DNA from: JAOPZW01 sp036379935 | GTDB taxonomy: Bacteria > Actinomycetota > Thermoleophilia > Solirubrobacterales > Solirubrobacteraceae | NCBI GenBank assembly: GCA_036379935.1 | Contig: DASVFT010000028.1 | Location: 1-15,036, forward strand | Direction of reading: 5' to 3' | DNA length: 15,036 bases | Part shown: positions 5,991-12,666 of the stretch, in pieces | How the letters are laid out: the number at the start of each line of letters is the position of its first letter | Numbering within the stretch: position 1 is the first letter of the stretch | The notes under the pieces: model-generated | The model's input: only the letters and a program-made list of their open reading frames with translations | Told to the model about the DNA's origin: nothing | Database searches by the model: none | Translations under genes and position numbers: made by a program

Positions 5991-7205
5991 ATGACGCCGC
6001 TGCTGTCCCATCAGCTCCTGCGCACGCAGAGCGACGGGCGCCTGATCGCGCTCACCGCGGCGGGACACGACCGCGCCTTCGAGGCGATCGTCGATCGCTA
6101 CCGCAGGCCGCTTCAGCGCTATCTGCGCCGCCTGCTCAGCGAGGGGCTCGCCGAGGACGTCCTGCAGGCGACGTTCGTGCGCGCGTGGCAGGCGCTGGGC
6201 AGCGGCACCGAGGTGCGCGATCTGCGCCCGTGGCTGTACCGCATCGCCCACAACCAGGCGATCAACGCGCTGCGCGCCGCCAGCCCGGCGCTGCCCGACA
6301 CGCCCGAGCTGGTGGACACGGTCGGGGCGGCGCCGACCATCAGCACCGAGGGCGAGGTCGAACGCCGCGAGCAGCTGCGCCAGACGCTCGACGGCATCGG
6401 CGCCCTGCCCGACCGCCAGCGCGCGGCCCTCGTGGCGGTGGCCATCGCGGACCGCCCGGCCGCCGACGTGGCGGCCGAGCTCGGCCTCAGCGACGGTGCG
6501 CTGCGCCAGCTCCTGCTGCGGGCGCGGACCGCGCTGCGGGCGGCGGCGACCGCCATCACGCCCTATCCCATCGTCGGGTGGCTCTCGGCGGGCCAGGACA
6601 TCGGCGTGGCTCGCGTGGCCGAGGTGACCGTGGGCACCGGCGGCGCGGGCCTGGGCCTCAAGGCCGGCGCCGCCGTCCTGGCGGCGGGCGCCGTGGTCGC
6701 GGGGGCACCGGCACTGCGCGACGAGCACGCGCCGGCGCGCGCCGCGCACGCGACCACGACCCAGACGCCGCGCCCCGCCGCAGCAACGCCGGTCGACGAC
6801 CAGCCTTGGCTCAGCCCGGCCCGGGCCGTCAACCATCCCAGCAGCGGATCGCGGCGCGGCGTCAGCGCCCGGGGCGGCGGAGCGGACGACGGCGACGGTC
6901 GGCCTTCAGGTAGGCGCAGGGGATCGCGCGGGCCGAGCGGGTCGGGGTCGAGGAGATCCGGCCACGACTCGCACGGCCGCGACGAGCGCCGCTCGGATGC
7001 GAAGGGCGTCGACGACCGCGAAGCGCACGGCTCCGGCGACGCGGAGTCGCACGGCTCGGGCACCAGCGGGCCCGGCCCGCGCGACGAGGCGCGCGACGAT
7101 GGCGAAGCGACCGACTCCGGCTCCAGCGGCCCCGATTCGGACCAGGAAGCGCGCGGCGAGGGCGGCGACGACCGCTCGTCGGGCCCGGGCTCCGGCGACG
7201 ACTGA
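5991..7205 (+). CDS. ECF-type sigma-70 family sigma factor with hydrophobic segment and long disordered C-terminal tail
   Basis: The 404-aa protein starts with an ECF sigma factor. Region 2 lies at about 25-95 (RAFEAIVDRYRRPLQRYLRR, EDVLQATFVRAW at 55-66, LRPWLYRIAHNQAINALR at 78-95). A linker follows, then region 4 at about 125-185 (LPDRQRAALVAVAIADRP, helix-turn-helix with AAELGLSDGALRQLLLRAR). ECF factors usually end near 190. This one continues with a small Gly/Ala-rich hydrophobic stretch (about 217-242, a possible membrane segment) and then about 160 residues rich in Ser, Gly, Asp, Arg and His with no recognisable fold. A built-in membrane anchor could replace or supplement a separate anti-sigma factor; none is visible next door. 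The tail could sense the exterior or be a target of proteolysis. It is transcribed toward a secreted calcium-binding-type protein sharing an upstream octamer, a possible target gene. Confidence 0.88.
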   Translation: MTPLLSHQLLRTQSDGRLIALTAAGHDRAFEAIVDRYRRPLQRYLRRLLSEGLAEDVLQATFVRAWQALGSGTEVRDLRPWLYRIAHNQAINALRAASPALPDTPELVDTVGAAPTISTEGEVERREQLRQTLDGIGALPDRQRAALVAVAIADRPAADVAAELGLSDGALRQLLLRARTALRAAATAITPYPIVGWLSAGQDIGVARVAEVTVGTGGAGLGLKAGAAVLAAGAVVAGAPALRDEHAPARAAHATTTQTPRPAAATPVDDQPWLSPARAVNHPSSGSRRGVSARGGGADDGDGRPSGRRRGSRGPSGSGSRRSGHDSHGRDERRSDAKGVDDREAHGSGDAESHGSGTSGPGPRDEARDDGEATDSGSSGPDSDQEARGEGGDDRSSGPGSGDD

Positions 7206-7260
7206 GCCTCGAGCGATCGTCCAGCCGTCGCCGTCGTGCGTGACGCAGCCGGTCAGGCCG

Positions 7261-7268
7261 TGTCACAG
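7261..7268 (+). promoter_or_regulatory. TGTCACAG element 4 nt before the calcium-binding protein start
   Basis: This is an exact copy of the octamer at 5979-5986, at the same 4-nt distance from an ATG. The two genes may share a promoter type or a regulator; the sigma factor between them is the obvious candidate, but this is inference. Confidence 0.4.
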
Positions 7269-7272
7269 GCAC

Positions 7273-7911
7273 ATGAGCCAAAGAACCACCGTTCGCACAC
7301 TCCTGTCGCTTGCCGCGGCGTGCACGGCGCTGCTCGCCTTCGCGTCACCCGGCATGGCCCACAACCGCGGTGACCGCAACCACGACCGCATCCCCGACCG
7401 CTGGGAGCGGGCGCATCACCTGAGCCTGAAGGTCAACCAGGCCAGGCGCGACCAGGATCACGACGGTCTGCGCAACCGAGCCGAGTTCCTCGCCGGCACC
7501 AACCCGCGCGACGCCGACTCCGACGACGACGGCAGGAAGGACGGCGCCGAGGACGCCGGCAGGATCGCGTCGTTCACGGCGGGCGTGCTCGTCATCCGCC
7601 TCTTCAACGGTGACGAGATCAAGGGCACGGTCGACGAGAGCACCGCGATCGAGTGCGAGCGCCGCGACGACGGCCACGGCACCGCGCGCGCCGCGTCGGA
7701 CGGGCCCGGCGACGACGACGGCGAGCATGGCGACGACGACGGCGAGCACCGTGACGGCCAGCACGCCGACGGCCGGCTCGGCGACAGAGACGAGGACGGC
7801 GAGGACGACTGCGACGCCAGCGCGCTCACCACCGGCGCCGTCGTTCGCGAGGCCGAGCTGAAGGCGACCTCGACCGGCCTCGTCTTCCGCGAGATCGAGC
7901 TGATCTCCTAG
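7273..7911 (+). CDS. Secreted protein with thrombospondin type 3-like calcium-binding repeats
   Basis: The 212-aa product begins with a signal peptide (basic start, hydrophobic core at about 8-25, probable cleavage after GMA at 27-29). Residues about 34-95 carry Asp-rich calcium-loop motifs of the thrombospondin type 3/EF-hand kind: DRNHDRIPDRWE, RDQDHDGLRNRAEFLAGTNP and DADSDDDGRKDGAED. A second part, about 98-130 plus 178-212 (TAGVLVIRLFNGDEIKGTV, STAIEC, then GAVVREAELKATSTGLVFRE), looks like one small beta-rich domain split by an acidic Asp/Gly/His insertion (about 131-178). Cys128 and Cys180 flank the insertion and could form a disulphide. The beta part resembles DUF5666-like secreted domains; that is a visual impression. 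Its function is unknown, and extracellular or cell-surface location with calcium binding is likely. It ends two bases before the convergent nudC gene. Confidence 0.8.
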   Translation: MSQRTTVRTLLSLAAACTALLAFASPGMAHNRGDRNHDRIPDRWERAHHLSLKVNQARRDQDHDGLRNRAEFLAGTNPRDADSDDDGRKDGAEDAGRIASFTAGVLVIRLFNGDEIKGTVDESTAIECERRDDGHGTARAASDGPGDDDGEHGDDDGEHRDGQHADGRLGDRDEDGEDDCDASALTTGAVVREAELKATSTGLVFREIELIS

Positions 7912-7913
7912 GA

Positions 7914-8786
7914 TCAGCGCCCCCCGGCCGCGCCCGGCGCCTCACGACCGAGCCACTCGTCGACGAGGCGCCGGGCGATGGCCTGCGGCGGCGGCAGCAG
8001 GACGCTGCCGCCCGCGATCGCCTCGCGCTCGAACCAGCGCACGTCCTCGAGCTCGCCGTCGCCGACGGCCGGCTCGCCCTCGCGCCACGTCGCGCGGAAG
8101 CCCAGCATGAGCGAAGACGGGAACGGCCACGGCTGGGACGAGCGGTACTCCACGTCGCCCACCCGCACGCCCGACTCCTCGAGCACCTCGCGCGCGACGG
8201 CCTCCTCGAGGCTCTCGCCCGGCTCGACGAACCCCGCCAGGGCGCTGTAGCGCCCAGGCGGCCATGAGGCCTGGCGCCCCAGCAGCGCCCGCTCGCCGTC
8301 GGTCACGAGCATGATCACCACCGGGTCGGTGCGCGGATGGTGCTCGGCGCCGCACGCAGGGCAGACGCGCAGATGGCCGGCCTCGCGGACCTCGCTCGCC
8401 GCGCCGCAGTTCGCGCAGAAGCGGTGCCGGCGATGCCAGTTCAGGAGCGCCACCGCATGCGCCAGCATCCCGCCTTCGGCCTGCGAGACCACCGTCGCCA
8501 GCTCGCGCAGCCCGCGCCAGTCGCCGGCCAGCCGGCCGTCGGAGTCGGCCGCGAAGACGGCCCGTCCCTCGCGGTCGACGCCGAGCAGGACGCTCTCGAC
8601 GCCGTCGGGCAGATCGCCCGGCGACAGCAGCCGCGGTCGCTCGCCGTCGACGAGCACGCCGGGCTCCCCCGCCACCACGACGCGCGAGGCCGGATCGGCC
8701 CGCCGCGCCGCCAGCCAGGCGTCGTCGCGCCGGCGCACGCCAGCGCGGTCGAGCGCCTCGCCGGAGAACGTGTTGGGGGCCGCCAC
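7914..8786 (-). CDS. nudC: NADH pyrophosphatase NudC (Nudix hydrolase with zinc ribbon)
   Basis: NudC hydrolyses NADH (and NAD caps on RNA) to NMN(H) and AMP. The 290-aa protein shows the full NudC layout. A divergent N-terminal domain covers about 1-115. A zinc ribbon follows with Cys124, Cys127, Cys142 and Cys145. The Nudix box at 185-207 (GFVEPGESLEEAVAREVLEE onward) has all consensus Glu/Arg residues. The NudC-specific SQPWPFPSSLM (217-227) separates this family from other Nudix enzymes. The start is a GTG at 8786 with GGAGG 3 nt upstream, 13 bases after the nadA stop. It is therefore the third gene of the nadC-nadA-nudC operon, linking NAD synthesis with NAD(H) turnover. The gene ends two bases from the stop of the convergent calcium-binding protein gene. 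Confidence 0.95.
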   Translation of the reverse strand: MAAPNTFSGEALDRAGVRRRDDAWLAARRADPASRVVVAGEPGVLVDGERPRLLSPGDLPDGVESVLLGVDREGRAVFAADSDGRLAGDWRGLRELATVVSQAEGGMLAHAVALLNWHRRHRFCANCGAASEVREAGHLRVCPACGAEHHPRTDPVVIMLVTDGERALLGRQASWPPGRYSALAGFVEPGESLEEAVAREVLEESGVRVGDVEYRSSQPWPFPSSLMLGFRATWREGEPAVGDGELEDVRWFEREAIAGGSVLLPPPQAIARRLVDEWLGREAPGAAGGR

Positions 8787-8799
8787 CCGCCTCCGGGCG

Positions 8800-9810
8800 T
8801 CAGCCGATGGCGACCATGCGCTCGATCGGCACCCGGGCGCGCTCGGCCACCGCGTCGGGGACCTTGACCTCGAACACGCCGTCCCGCAGGCCGTCGCGGA
8901 GCTTGGTCAGCGTGATCATCTTCATGTAGCGGCACGACGCGCGCTCGTTGGCGGCGACGAAGTCCACGTCGGGCGCGGCCATGCGCAGCGGGTGCAACAT
9001 CCCGGTCTCGGTGGCCATGATGGCGCTGCCACCGCCCCCGGCACGCTCGCGCGCGTAGGCCATCATGCCGCCGGTCGAGAGCATGTGGACGCCCTCGGCG
9101 TCGATGTCGCCGGCCGCGACGTACTCCATGACCGACGTCGAGCAGCCGCACTCGGGGTGGATGAGGAAGTCGGCGCCCGGGTGCGCGGCGCGGGTGCGCT
9201 CGATGTCGACGGGACGGATCCCGGCGTGGACGTGGCACTCACCGTCCCACACTGCGAGCGCGCGGCCGATCGTCCGCTCGACGTAGGCCCCCAGGAACAT
9301 GTCGGGCCCGAAGAGGATCTCGGTCTGCGCGCCGTGCTCGCGCAGGATGTGCTCGACGACCGCGACCGCGTTGGACGAGGTCACGCAGTAGTCGGTCAGC
9401 GCCTTGATCTCGGCCGTGGTGTTGACGTACATGACCGTGATCGCCCCCGGGTGCTTCGCCTGCCACGCGCGCAGCTGCTCCGGCGTGATCGAGTCGGCCA
9501 GCGAGCAGCCGGCGTCGAGGTCGGGGATCAGGACGGTCTTCTCGGGCGAGAGGATCGACGCCGTCTCGGCCATGAAGTGCACGCCGCAGAAGGCGATCGT
9601 CGAGGCGTCGGTCGCCGCGCCCTGGCGCGAGAGCCCGAGCGAGTCGCCGACGTAGTCGGCGACGTCCTGCACCTCGGGGCGCTGGTAGTTGTGGGCCAGG
9701 ATCACGGCGTCGCGCTCGCGGGCGAGCGCGCGCACCTCGTGCTCGAGCGCGGAGACGTCCTCGGGCTCGAGGTCCGTGGGAGTGGCGACGGGCGCCATGG
9801 GCAGGTTCAT
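8800..9810 (-). CDS. nadA: Quinolinate synthase NadA
   Basis: NadA is the [4Fe-4S] enzyme that condenses iminoaspartate with dihydroxyacetone phosphate to give quinolinate in de novo NAD synthesis. The 336-aa protein has the family motifs ILAHNYQRPEVQDVADYVGD (37-56), FCGVHFMAET (74-83), PDLDAGCSLAD (96-106), YVNTTAEIKA (128-137), GPDMFLG (168-174), HPECGCS (218-224) and SCRYMKMITL (292-301). The three cluster ligands expected from known NadA proteins are Cys75, Cys221 and Cys293. The ATG at 9810 overlaps the nadC stop in the ATGA arrangement, implying translational coupling. A second in-frame ATG at 9798 is possible. No nadB (aspartate oxidase) lies in this cluster, so iminoaspartate must come from an enzyme encoded elsewhere. 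Confidence 0.97.
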   Translation of the reverse strand: MNLPMAPVATPTDLEPEDVSALEHEVRALARERDAVILAHNYQRPEVQDVADYVGDSLGLSRQGAATDASTIAFCGVHFMAETASILSPEKTVLIPDLDAGCSLADSITPEQLRAWQAKHPGAITVMYVNTTAEIKALTDYCVTSSNAVAVVEHILREHGAQTEILFGPDMFLGAYVERTIGRALAVWDGECHVHAGIRPVDIERTRAAHPGADFLIHPECGCSTSVMEYVAAGDIDAEGVHMLSTGGMMAYARERAGGGGSAIMATETGMLHPLRMAAPDVDFVAANERASCRYMKMITLTKLRDGLRDGVFEVKVPDAVAERARVPIERMVAIG

Positions 9811-10646
9811 GAGAGCGGGTCGAGCAGGAGTGAGAGGTCGAGAGCGGGGGCGGAGTGCGTGAGCGCCCCCACCGAGATGAAGTGTACGCCGGTCTCGGCG
9901 ACGTCCCGGATCGTCTCGAGGTCGATCCCGCCGCTGGCCTCGAGCTCCGCGCGCTCGCCCACGTGCTCCACGATCCCTTTCATCCGCGCCACGCTGATGT
10001 TGTCGAGCAGCAGCCGCGGCGCCCCGGCCGCCAGCGCCTCGTCGACCTCCTCCTCGGTCCGGCACTCGGCCTCGACGAGCACGCCGGGCGCGGCGGCGCG
10101 GGCCAGTCTCACGGCCTCCCCCAGCCCGCCGGCCATGGCCGCGTGGTTCTCCTTGATGAGGATGGCGTCGAAGAGCCCGACGCGGTGATTGGTGCCGCCG
10201 CCCGCGACCACCGCGGCCTTCTCGAGCAGCCGCAGGCCCGGCGTGGTCTTGCGCGTATCGAGCACGCGCGCGCGGGTGCCGCGGACGGCCTCGACGTAGC
10301 GCGCGGTCAGGGTGGCGACCCCGCTGAGGCGCTGCAGGAAGTTCAGGGCGGTCCGCTCGGCGCCGAGCAGGGCCGCGGCCGAGCCTTCGATCTCGAGGAC
10401 CGGCCCGCCGTCGCGCCATGTCCCCTCCTCGGCGAGCCGCGCGAAGCTCGCCTCCGGGTCGAGGAGGGCAAAGGCGAGCTGCGCGGCGTCCAGCCCGAAG
10501 ACGACGCCGGGCTGCTTCTGCGTGATGCGCGCGCGCCCCCGCGTGGCGGGCGGCACGGTGGCCTGCGTGGTGAGGTCGCCCGAGCCGAGGTCCTCGTCGA
10601 GCGCGCGACGGACCAGCGGCTCGAGCCCCGCGAGCTCGATCCCCAT
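9807..10646 (-). CDS. nadC: Nicotinate-nucleotide pyrophosphorylase (quinolinate phosphoribosyltransferase) NadC
   Basis: NadC converts quinolinate and PRPP to nicotinate mononucleotide, CO2 and pyrophosphate. The 279-aa protein is of usual length. Motifs are the N-terminal LDEDLGSGDLTTQA (16-29), ERTALNFLQRLSGVAT (97-112), DTRKTTPGLRLLEK (130-143), GGTNHRVGLFDAILIKENH (150-168), AECRTEEE (193-200), LLLDN (212-216) and ASGGI (237-241). These cover the quinolinate- and PRPP-binding residues. It is the first gene of the minus-strand operon nadC-nadA-nudC. The ATG lies inside a 10-bp inverted repeat and 9 nt after a TAGGCT hexamer that overlaps the stop codon of the RTX gene. No Shine-Dalgarno is visible. 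Confidence 0.97.
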   Translation of the reverse strand: MGIELAGLEPLVRRALDEDLGSGDLTTQATVPPATRGRARITQKQPGVVFGLDAAQLAFALLDPEASFARLAEEGTWRDGGPVLEIEGSAAALLGAERTALNFLQRLSGVATLTARYVEAVRGTRARVLDTRKTTPGLRLLEKAAVVAGGGTNHRVGLFDAILIKENHAAMAGGLGEAVRLARAAAPGVLVEAECRTEEEVDEALAAGAPRLLLDNISVARMKGIVEHVGERAELEASGGIDLETIRDVAETGVHFISVGALTHSAPALDLSLLLDPLS

Positions 10647-10658
10647 ATGGGATCGAGC
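10634..10658. repeat. 10-bp inverted repeat spanning the nadC start codon
   Basis: GCTCGATCCC (10634-10643) and GGGATCGAGC (10649-10658) are exact reverse complements around a 5-base centre, CATAT. On the minus strand the nadC ATG starts within this centre, so a hairpin would display or hide the start codon. It lies directly after the candidate -10 box. It may be a repressor operator for the NAD genes or an RNA structure acting on translation. Confidence 0.6.
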
Positions 10659-10661
10659 CTA
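10656..10661 (-). promoter_or_regulatory. Candidate -10 box (TAGGCT) for leaderless nadC
   Basis: TAGGCT on the minus strand ends 9 nt before the nadC ATG and overlaps the TAG stop of the RTX gene. Spacing agrees with the TAnnnT boxes before other genes in the window. Confidence 0.45.
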
Positions 10662-12092
10662 GAGCACGATCTCGCAGTTGCGCGTGCGGTCGCGGCTGTC
10701 CTTCTCGATGCGGTCGCGGCCGGGGCCGCAATCGACGACGTCGCTCCCGCCGCCCACGGCGCGGATCGTGTCGTTGCCGGGGCCGGCGAAGATCCGGTCG
10801 GGGCCGAGGCCGCCGTTGATCTCGTCAGAGCCGTCGCCGCCGTAGATGACGTCGGCACCGCGGCCGCCCTCGAGCTCGTCGCCGCCGAGGCCGCCGTAGA
10901 GGCGATCGTCGCCCGTGCGCCCGAAGAGCGAGTCGCGCCCGCGACCGCCGACCAGCGTGTCGTTGCCGCCCGCGCCCTCGAGGAAGTCGTCGCCGCCGCG
11001 GCCGGTGAGGCGGTCGCCGCCGTTGGTGCCGATGATGCGCTCGGGGGCGACCGTCCCTCGGCAGCGCGAGCGGCGAAGCTGGCAGGAGTCCATCCGCTCG
11101 TAGGCCAGCGCGCGCGCCACGACGTCGTCGTCCCACGGCACCCCGAGCGCCTTGTAGCGGTCGGCCTGGCCCTCGAAGGTCGGCGGCTGCGCGCCGGACG
11201 GCGCCGGCGCGATCCGCTCGCAGCCGGCGAAGCCGATGCGCTGGCGATCGAGGCGCCCGCGCGCGTCGGCGGCCTGCGCGCCGGGCGTGAGGTAGGCGAC
11301 GTCGTTGCCGGGCCCGCAGTCCGCGGTCGCCGTGCCGGTGCCGACGAAGAGCTGGTCGTCGCCGTCGCCGCCCAGCAGCACGGCCAGGCCGCGGGACCCG
11401 ACCTGCCAGAGCACGTCGTTGCCCGGGCCGCCGTCGAGCGTGCCCGAGCCGGTGTCCACGAGCGTGTCGTTGCCGTCGCCGCCGATGGCCGGGCGACCGT
11501 GGTACTGGCCGGAGCCGGGGAAGAGGACGTCGTCGCCGGGGCCGCCGTCGAGCCCGTCGTTCCCGGTGCCGCCCGAGAGCAGGTCGTTGCCGTCGCCGCC
11601 GACGACGACGCGGTCCACGCCCGCGTTGCCCATCACGACGTCGTCGCCGGGGCCGCCGTTGAGCTCGCGGTCGTCGCCGAAGCGCGAGTCGACCACGAAG
11701 TCGTTGCCCTCCTGGCCGCGCAGGATGTCGTCGCCGTCGAAGCCGTCGAGGCGATCGTTGCCGGGCCCGCCCTCGAGGACGTCGTTGCCGGTCACCCCGA
11801 GCAGCACGTCGTTGCCCGGGCCGCCCTCGAGGCGATCGTTCCCCGAGCCACCGTCGAGCTCGTCGTCGCCGTCGTCTCCGAACAGCCGGTCGGCGGCGGT
11901 GCCGCCGCTGAGCAGGTCCCCGCCCGCCGCGCCATAGAGGACGTCGCGCGAGCCCTCCCCGCGCAGGACGTCGTCGCCTGGCGTGCCGCGCAGCGTGTCG
12001 GCCAGCCGCGTGCCGTCGTGGGTCACCGCGCCGGCGGCCGGCGCACCAAGCGCCAGCAGCGCGAGCAGGATGAGAAGCGTCTTCCGTGACAT
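10659..12092 (-). CDS. Secreted RTX (hemolysin-type calcium-binding repeat) protein
   Basis: The 477-aa product starts with a signal peptide (MSRKTLLILLALLALGAPAA, cleavage near 20-22). RTX nonapeptides of the GGxGxDxLx type fill about 34-265 and 355-457 and should form two calcium-bound parallel beta-rolls. Between them, about 270-350, lies a non-repeat insert with Cys291, Cys337 and Cys344 and a predicted helical part (VARALAYERM). The C-terminus DCGPGRDRIEKDSRDRTRNC has Cys455 and Cys473, a cap that recurs in Thermoleophilia RTX proteins as I recall them. No enzymatic domain is present, so a structural, adhesive or cell-surface role is more likely than a toxin. No type I secretion genes are nearby, and export is probably by Sec. 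The ATG at 12092 is supported by the signal peptide; the frame upstream has no such sequence and overlaps the divergent gene. Confidence 0.88.
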   Translation of the reverse strand: MSRKTLLILLALLALGAPAAGAVTHDGTRLADTLRGTPGDDVLRGEGSRDVLYGAAGGDLLSGGTAADRLFGDDGDDELDGGSGNDRLEGGPGNDVLLGVTGNDVLEGGPGNDRLDGFDGDDILRGQEGNDFVVDSRFGDDRELNGGPGDDVVMGNAGVDRVVVGGDGNDLLSGGTGNDGLDGGPGDDVLFPGSGQYHGRPAIGGDGNDTLVDTGSGTLDGGPGNDVLWQVGSRGLAVLLGGDGDDQLFVGTGTATADCGPGNDVAYLTPGAQAADARGRLDRQRIGFAGCERIAPAPSGAQPPTFEGQADRYKALGVPWDDDVVARALAYERMDSCQLRRSRCRGTVAPERIIGTNGGDRLTGRGGDDFLEGAGGNDTLVGGRGRDSLFGRTGDDRLYGGLGGDELEGGRGADVIYGGDGSDEINGGLGPDRIFAGPGNDTIRAVGGGSDVVDCGPGRDRIEKDSRDRTRNCEIVL

Positions 12093-12119
12093 GGGCCCGG
12101 GGGTACCCCGCACGGAAGC

Positions 12120-12125
12120 TACCTT
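12120..12125 (+). promoter_or_regulatory. Candidate -10 box (TACCTT) for the gene at 12133
   Basis: TACCTT ends 7 nt before the GTG at 12133, consistent with a leaderless transcript. The 40-base gap to the divergent RTX gene must hold promoters for both. On the minus strand TAGCTT (12116-12121) overlaps this box and could serve the RTX gene. Confidence 0.4.
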
Positions 12126-12132
12126 GCCAGTC

Positions 12133-12666
12133 GTGGACTCCTCGGCCCTCGACGCCTGGCTGCCGCATCCCGCCGTTCGCACGCGCCATCGCCGCCGCTC
12201 GACCGCCGGCGCCGACCGCCTGTGGACGGCGGCCGCGGAGGTGAAGTTGGCGGATACGCGCTCACTCGGACCGCTCGTGCGCTGGCGCATCCCGGGCGTC
12301 GAGGACGACCAGACGTTCCGCGAGCTGCTGGGCCGGTATCCGTTCTGCCTGCTCGACGACGGGGAGCGGTGCTCGATCTCGGGGCTGTGCGGCCGCATCT
12401 GGACGCTGCAGCGCGACTACCCCCGGCTCGCGGGTCCCGAGGAGTTCCGGGCCTGGCGGGAGCCGGGGACGGTGCGCGTCCTCATCGCCCACTGGGTGGA
12501 GCCCGACGGCGACGGGAGCACGCTGGTCTCCGAGGCCCGGGTGGCCCCGGTCGACCGCCGTGCCGCCCTGCGCCTGCGGTCGCTGTGGGTCGTCATCGGC
12601 GTCTTCGAGCGCCTCATCGGCGGCGAGGCGCTGGCGCTCGCGGCCCAGCGTGCCGAGCGGCGCTAG
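12133..12666 (+). CDS. Uncharacterised actinobacterial protein, possibly SRPBCC/DUF2867-like
   Basis: The 177-aa product starts at GTG 12133. The pattern is DRLWTAAAEVKLADTRSLGP (28-47), WRIPG, a central FRELLGRYPF and SGLCGRIW region, RVLIAHWVEPDG (115-126), STLVSEARVAPVDRRAALRL (129-148), and a final helix ending ALAAQRAERR. The order of beta strands, a late LVSEARV strand followed by a basic turn, and a long C-terminal amphipathic helix recalls SRPBCC/polyketide cyclase-like or DUF2867 lipid-binding folds. This is a structural guess. There is no signal peptide. Its stop codon overlaps that of the convergent tocopherol cyclase homologue, so the two mRNA ends overlap. Its position beside prenyl-lipid genes makes a hydrophobic ligand plausible but unproven. 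Confidence 0.7.
   Translation: MDSSALDAWLPHPAVRTRHRRRSTAGADRLWTAAAEVKLADTRSLGPLVRWRIPGVEDDQTFRELLGRYPFCLLDDGERCSISGLCGRIWTLQRDYPRLAGPEEFRAWREPGTVRVLIAHWVEPDGDGSTLVSEARVAPVDRRAALRLRSLWVVIGVFERLIGGEALALAAQRAERR
12663..12666. other. Shared CTAG: overlapping stop codons of convergent genes
   Basis: The palindrome CTAG holds the TAG stop of the plus-strand gene (12664-12666) and the TAG stop of the minus-strand cyclase gene (12665-12663). There is no room for a terminator between the genes, so each transcript probably runs into the other gene in antisense. Confidence 0.85.

Noticed and set aside
10780..12000. Tandem DNA repeats (GTCGTTGCC/GTCGTCGCC units) that could suggest CRISPR or a satellite
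   Set aside because: The period is 9 codon-aligned residues of RTX repeats and the spacers are not unique; it is protein-coding.
9855..12089. Very long plus-strand open frame (744 codons) with Ala/Val-rich repeats
   Set aside because: It is the antisense of nadC and the RTX repeats. The periodic pattern comes from the RTX codons, and there is no recognisable domain or start signal.
12093..12398. Upstream extension of the RTX frame
   Set aside because: The signal peptide begins at the ATG at 12092, and the extension overlaps the divergent gene at 12133.
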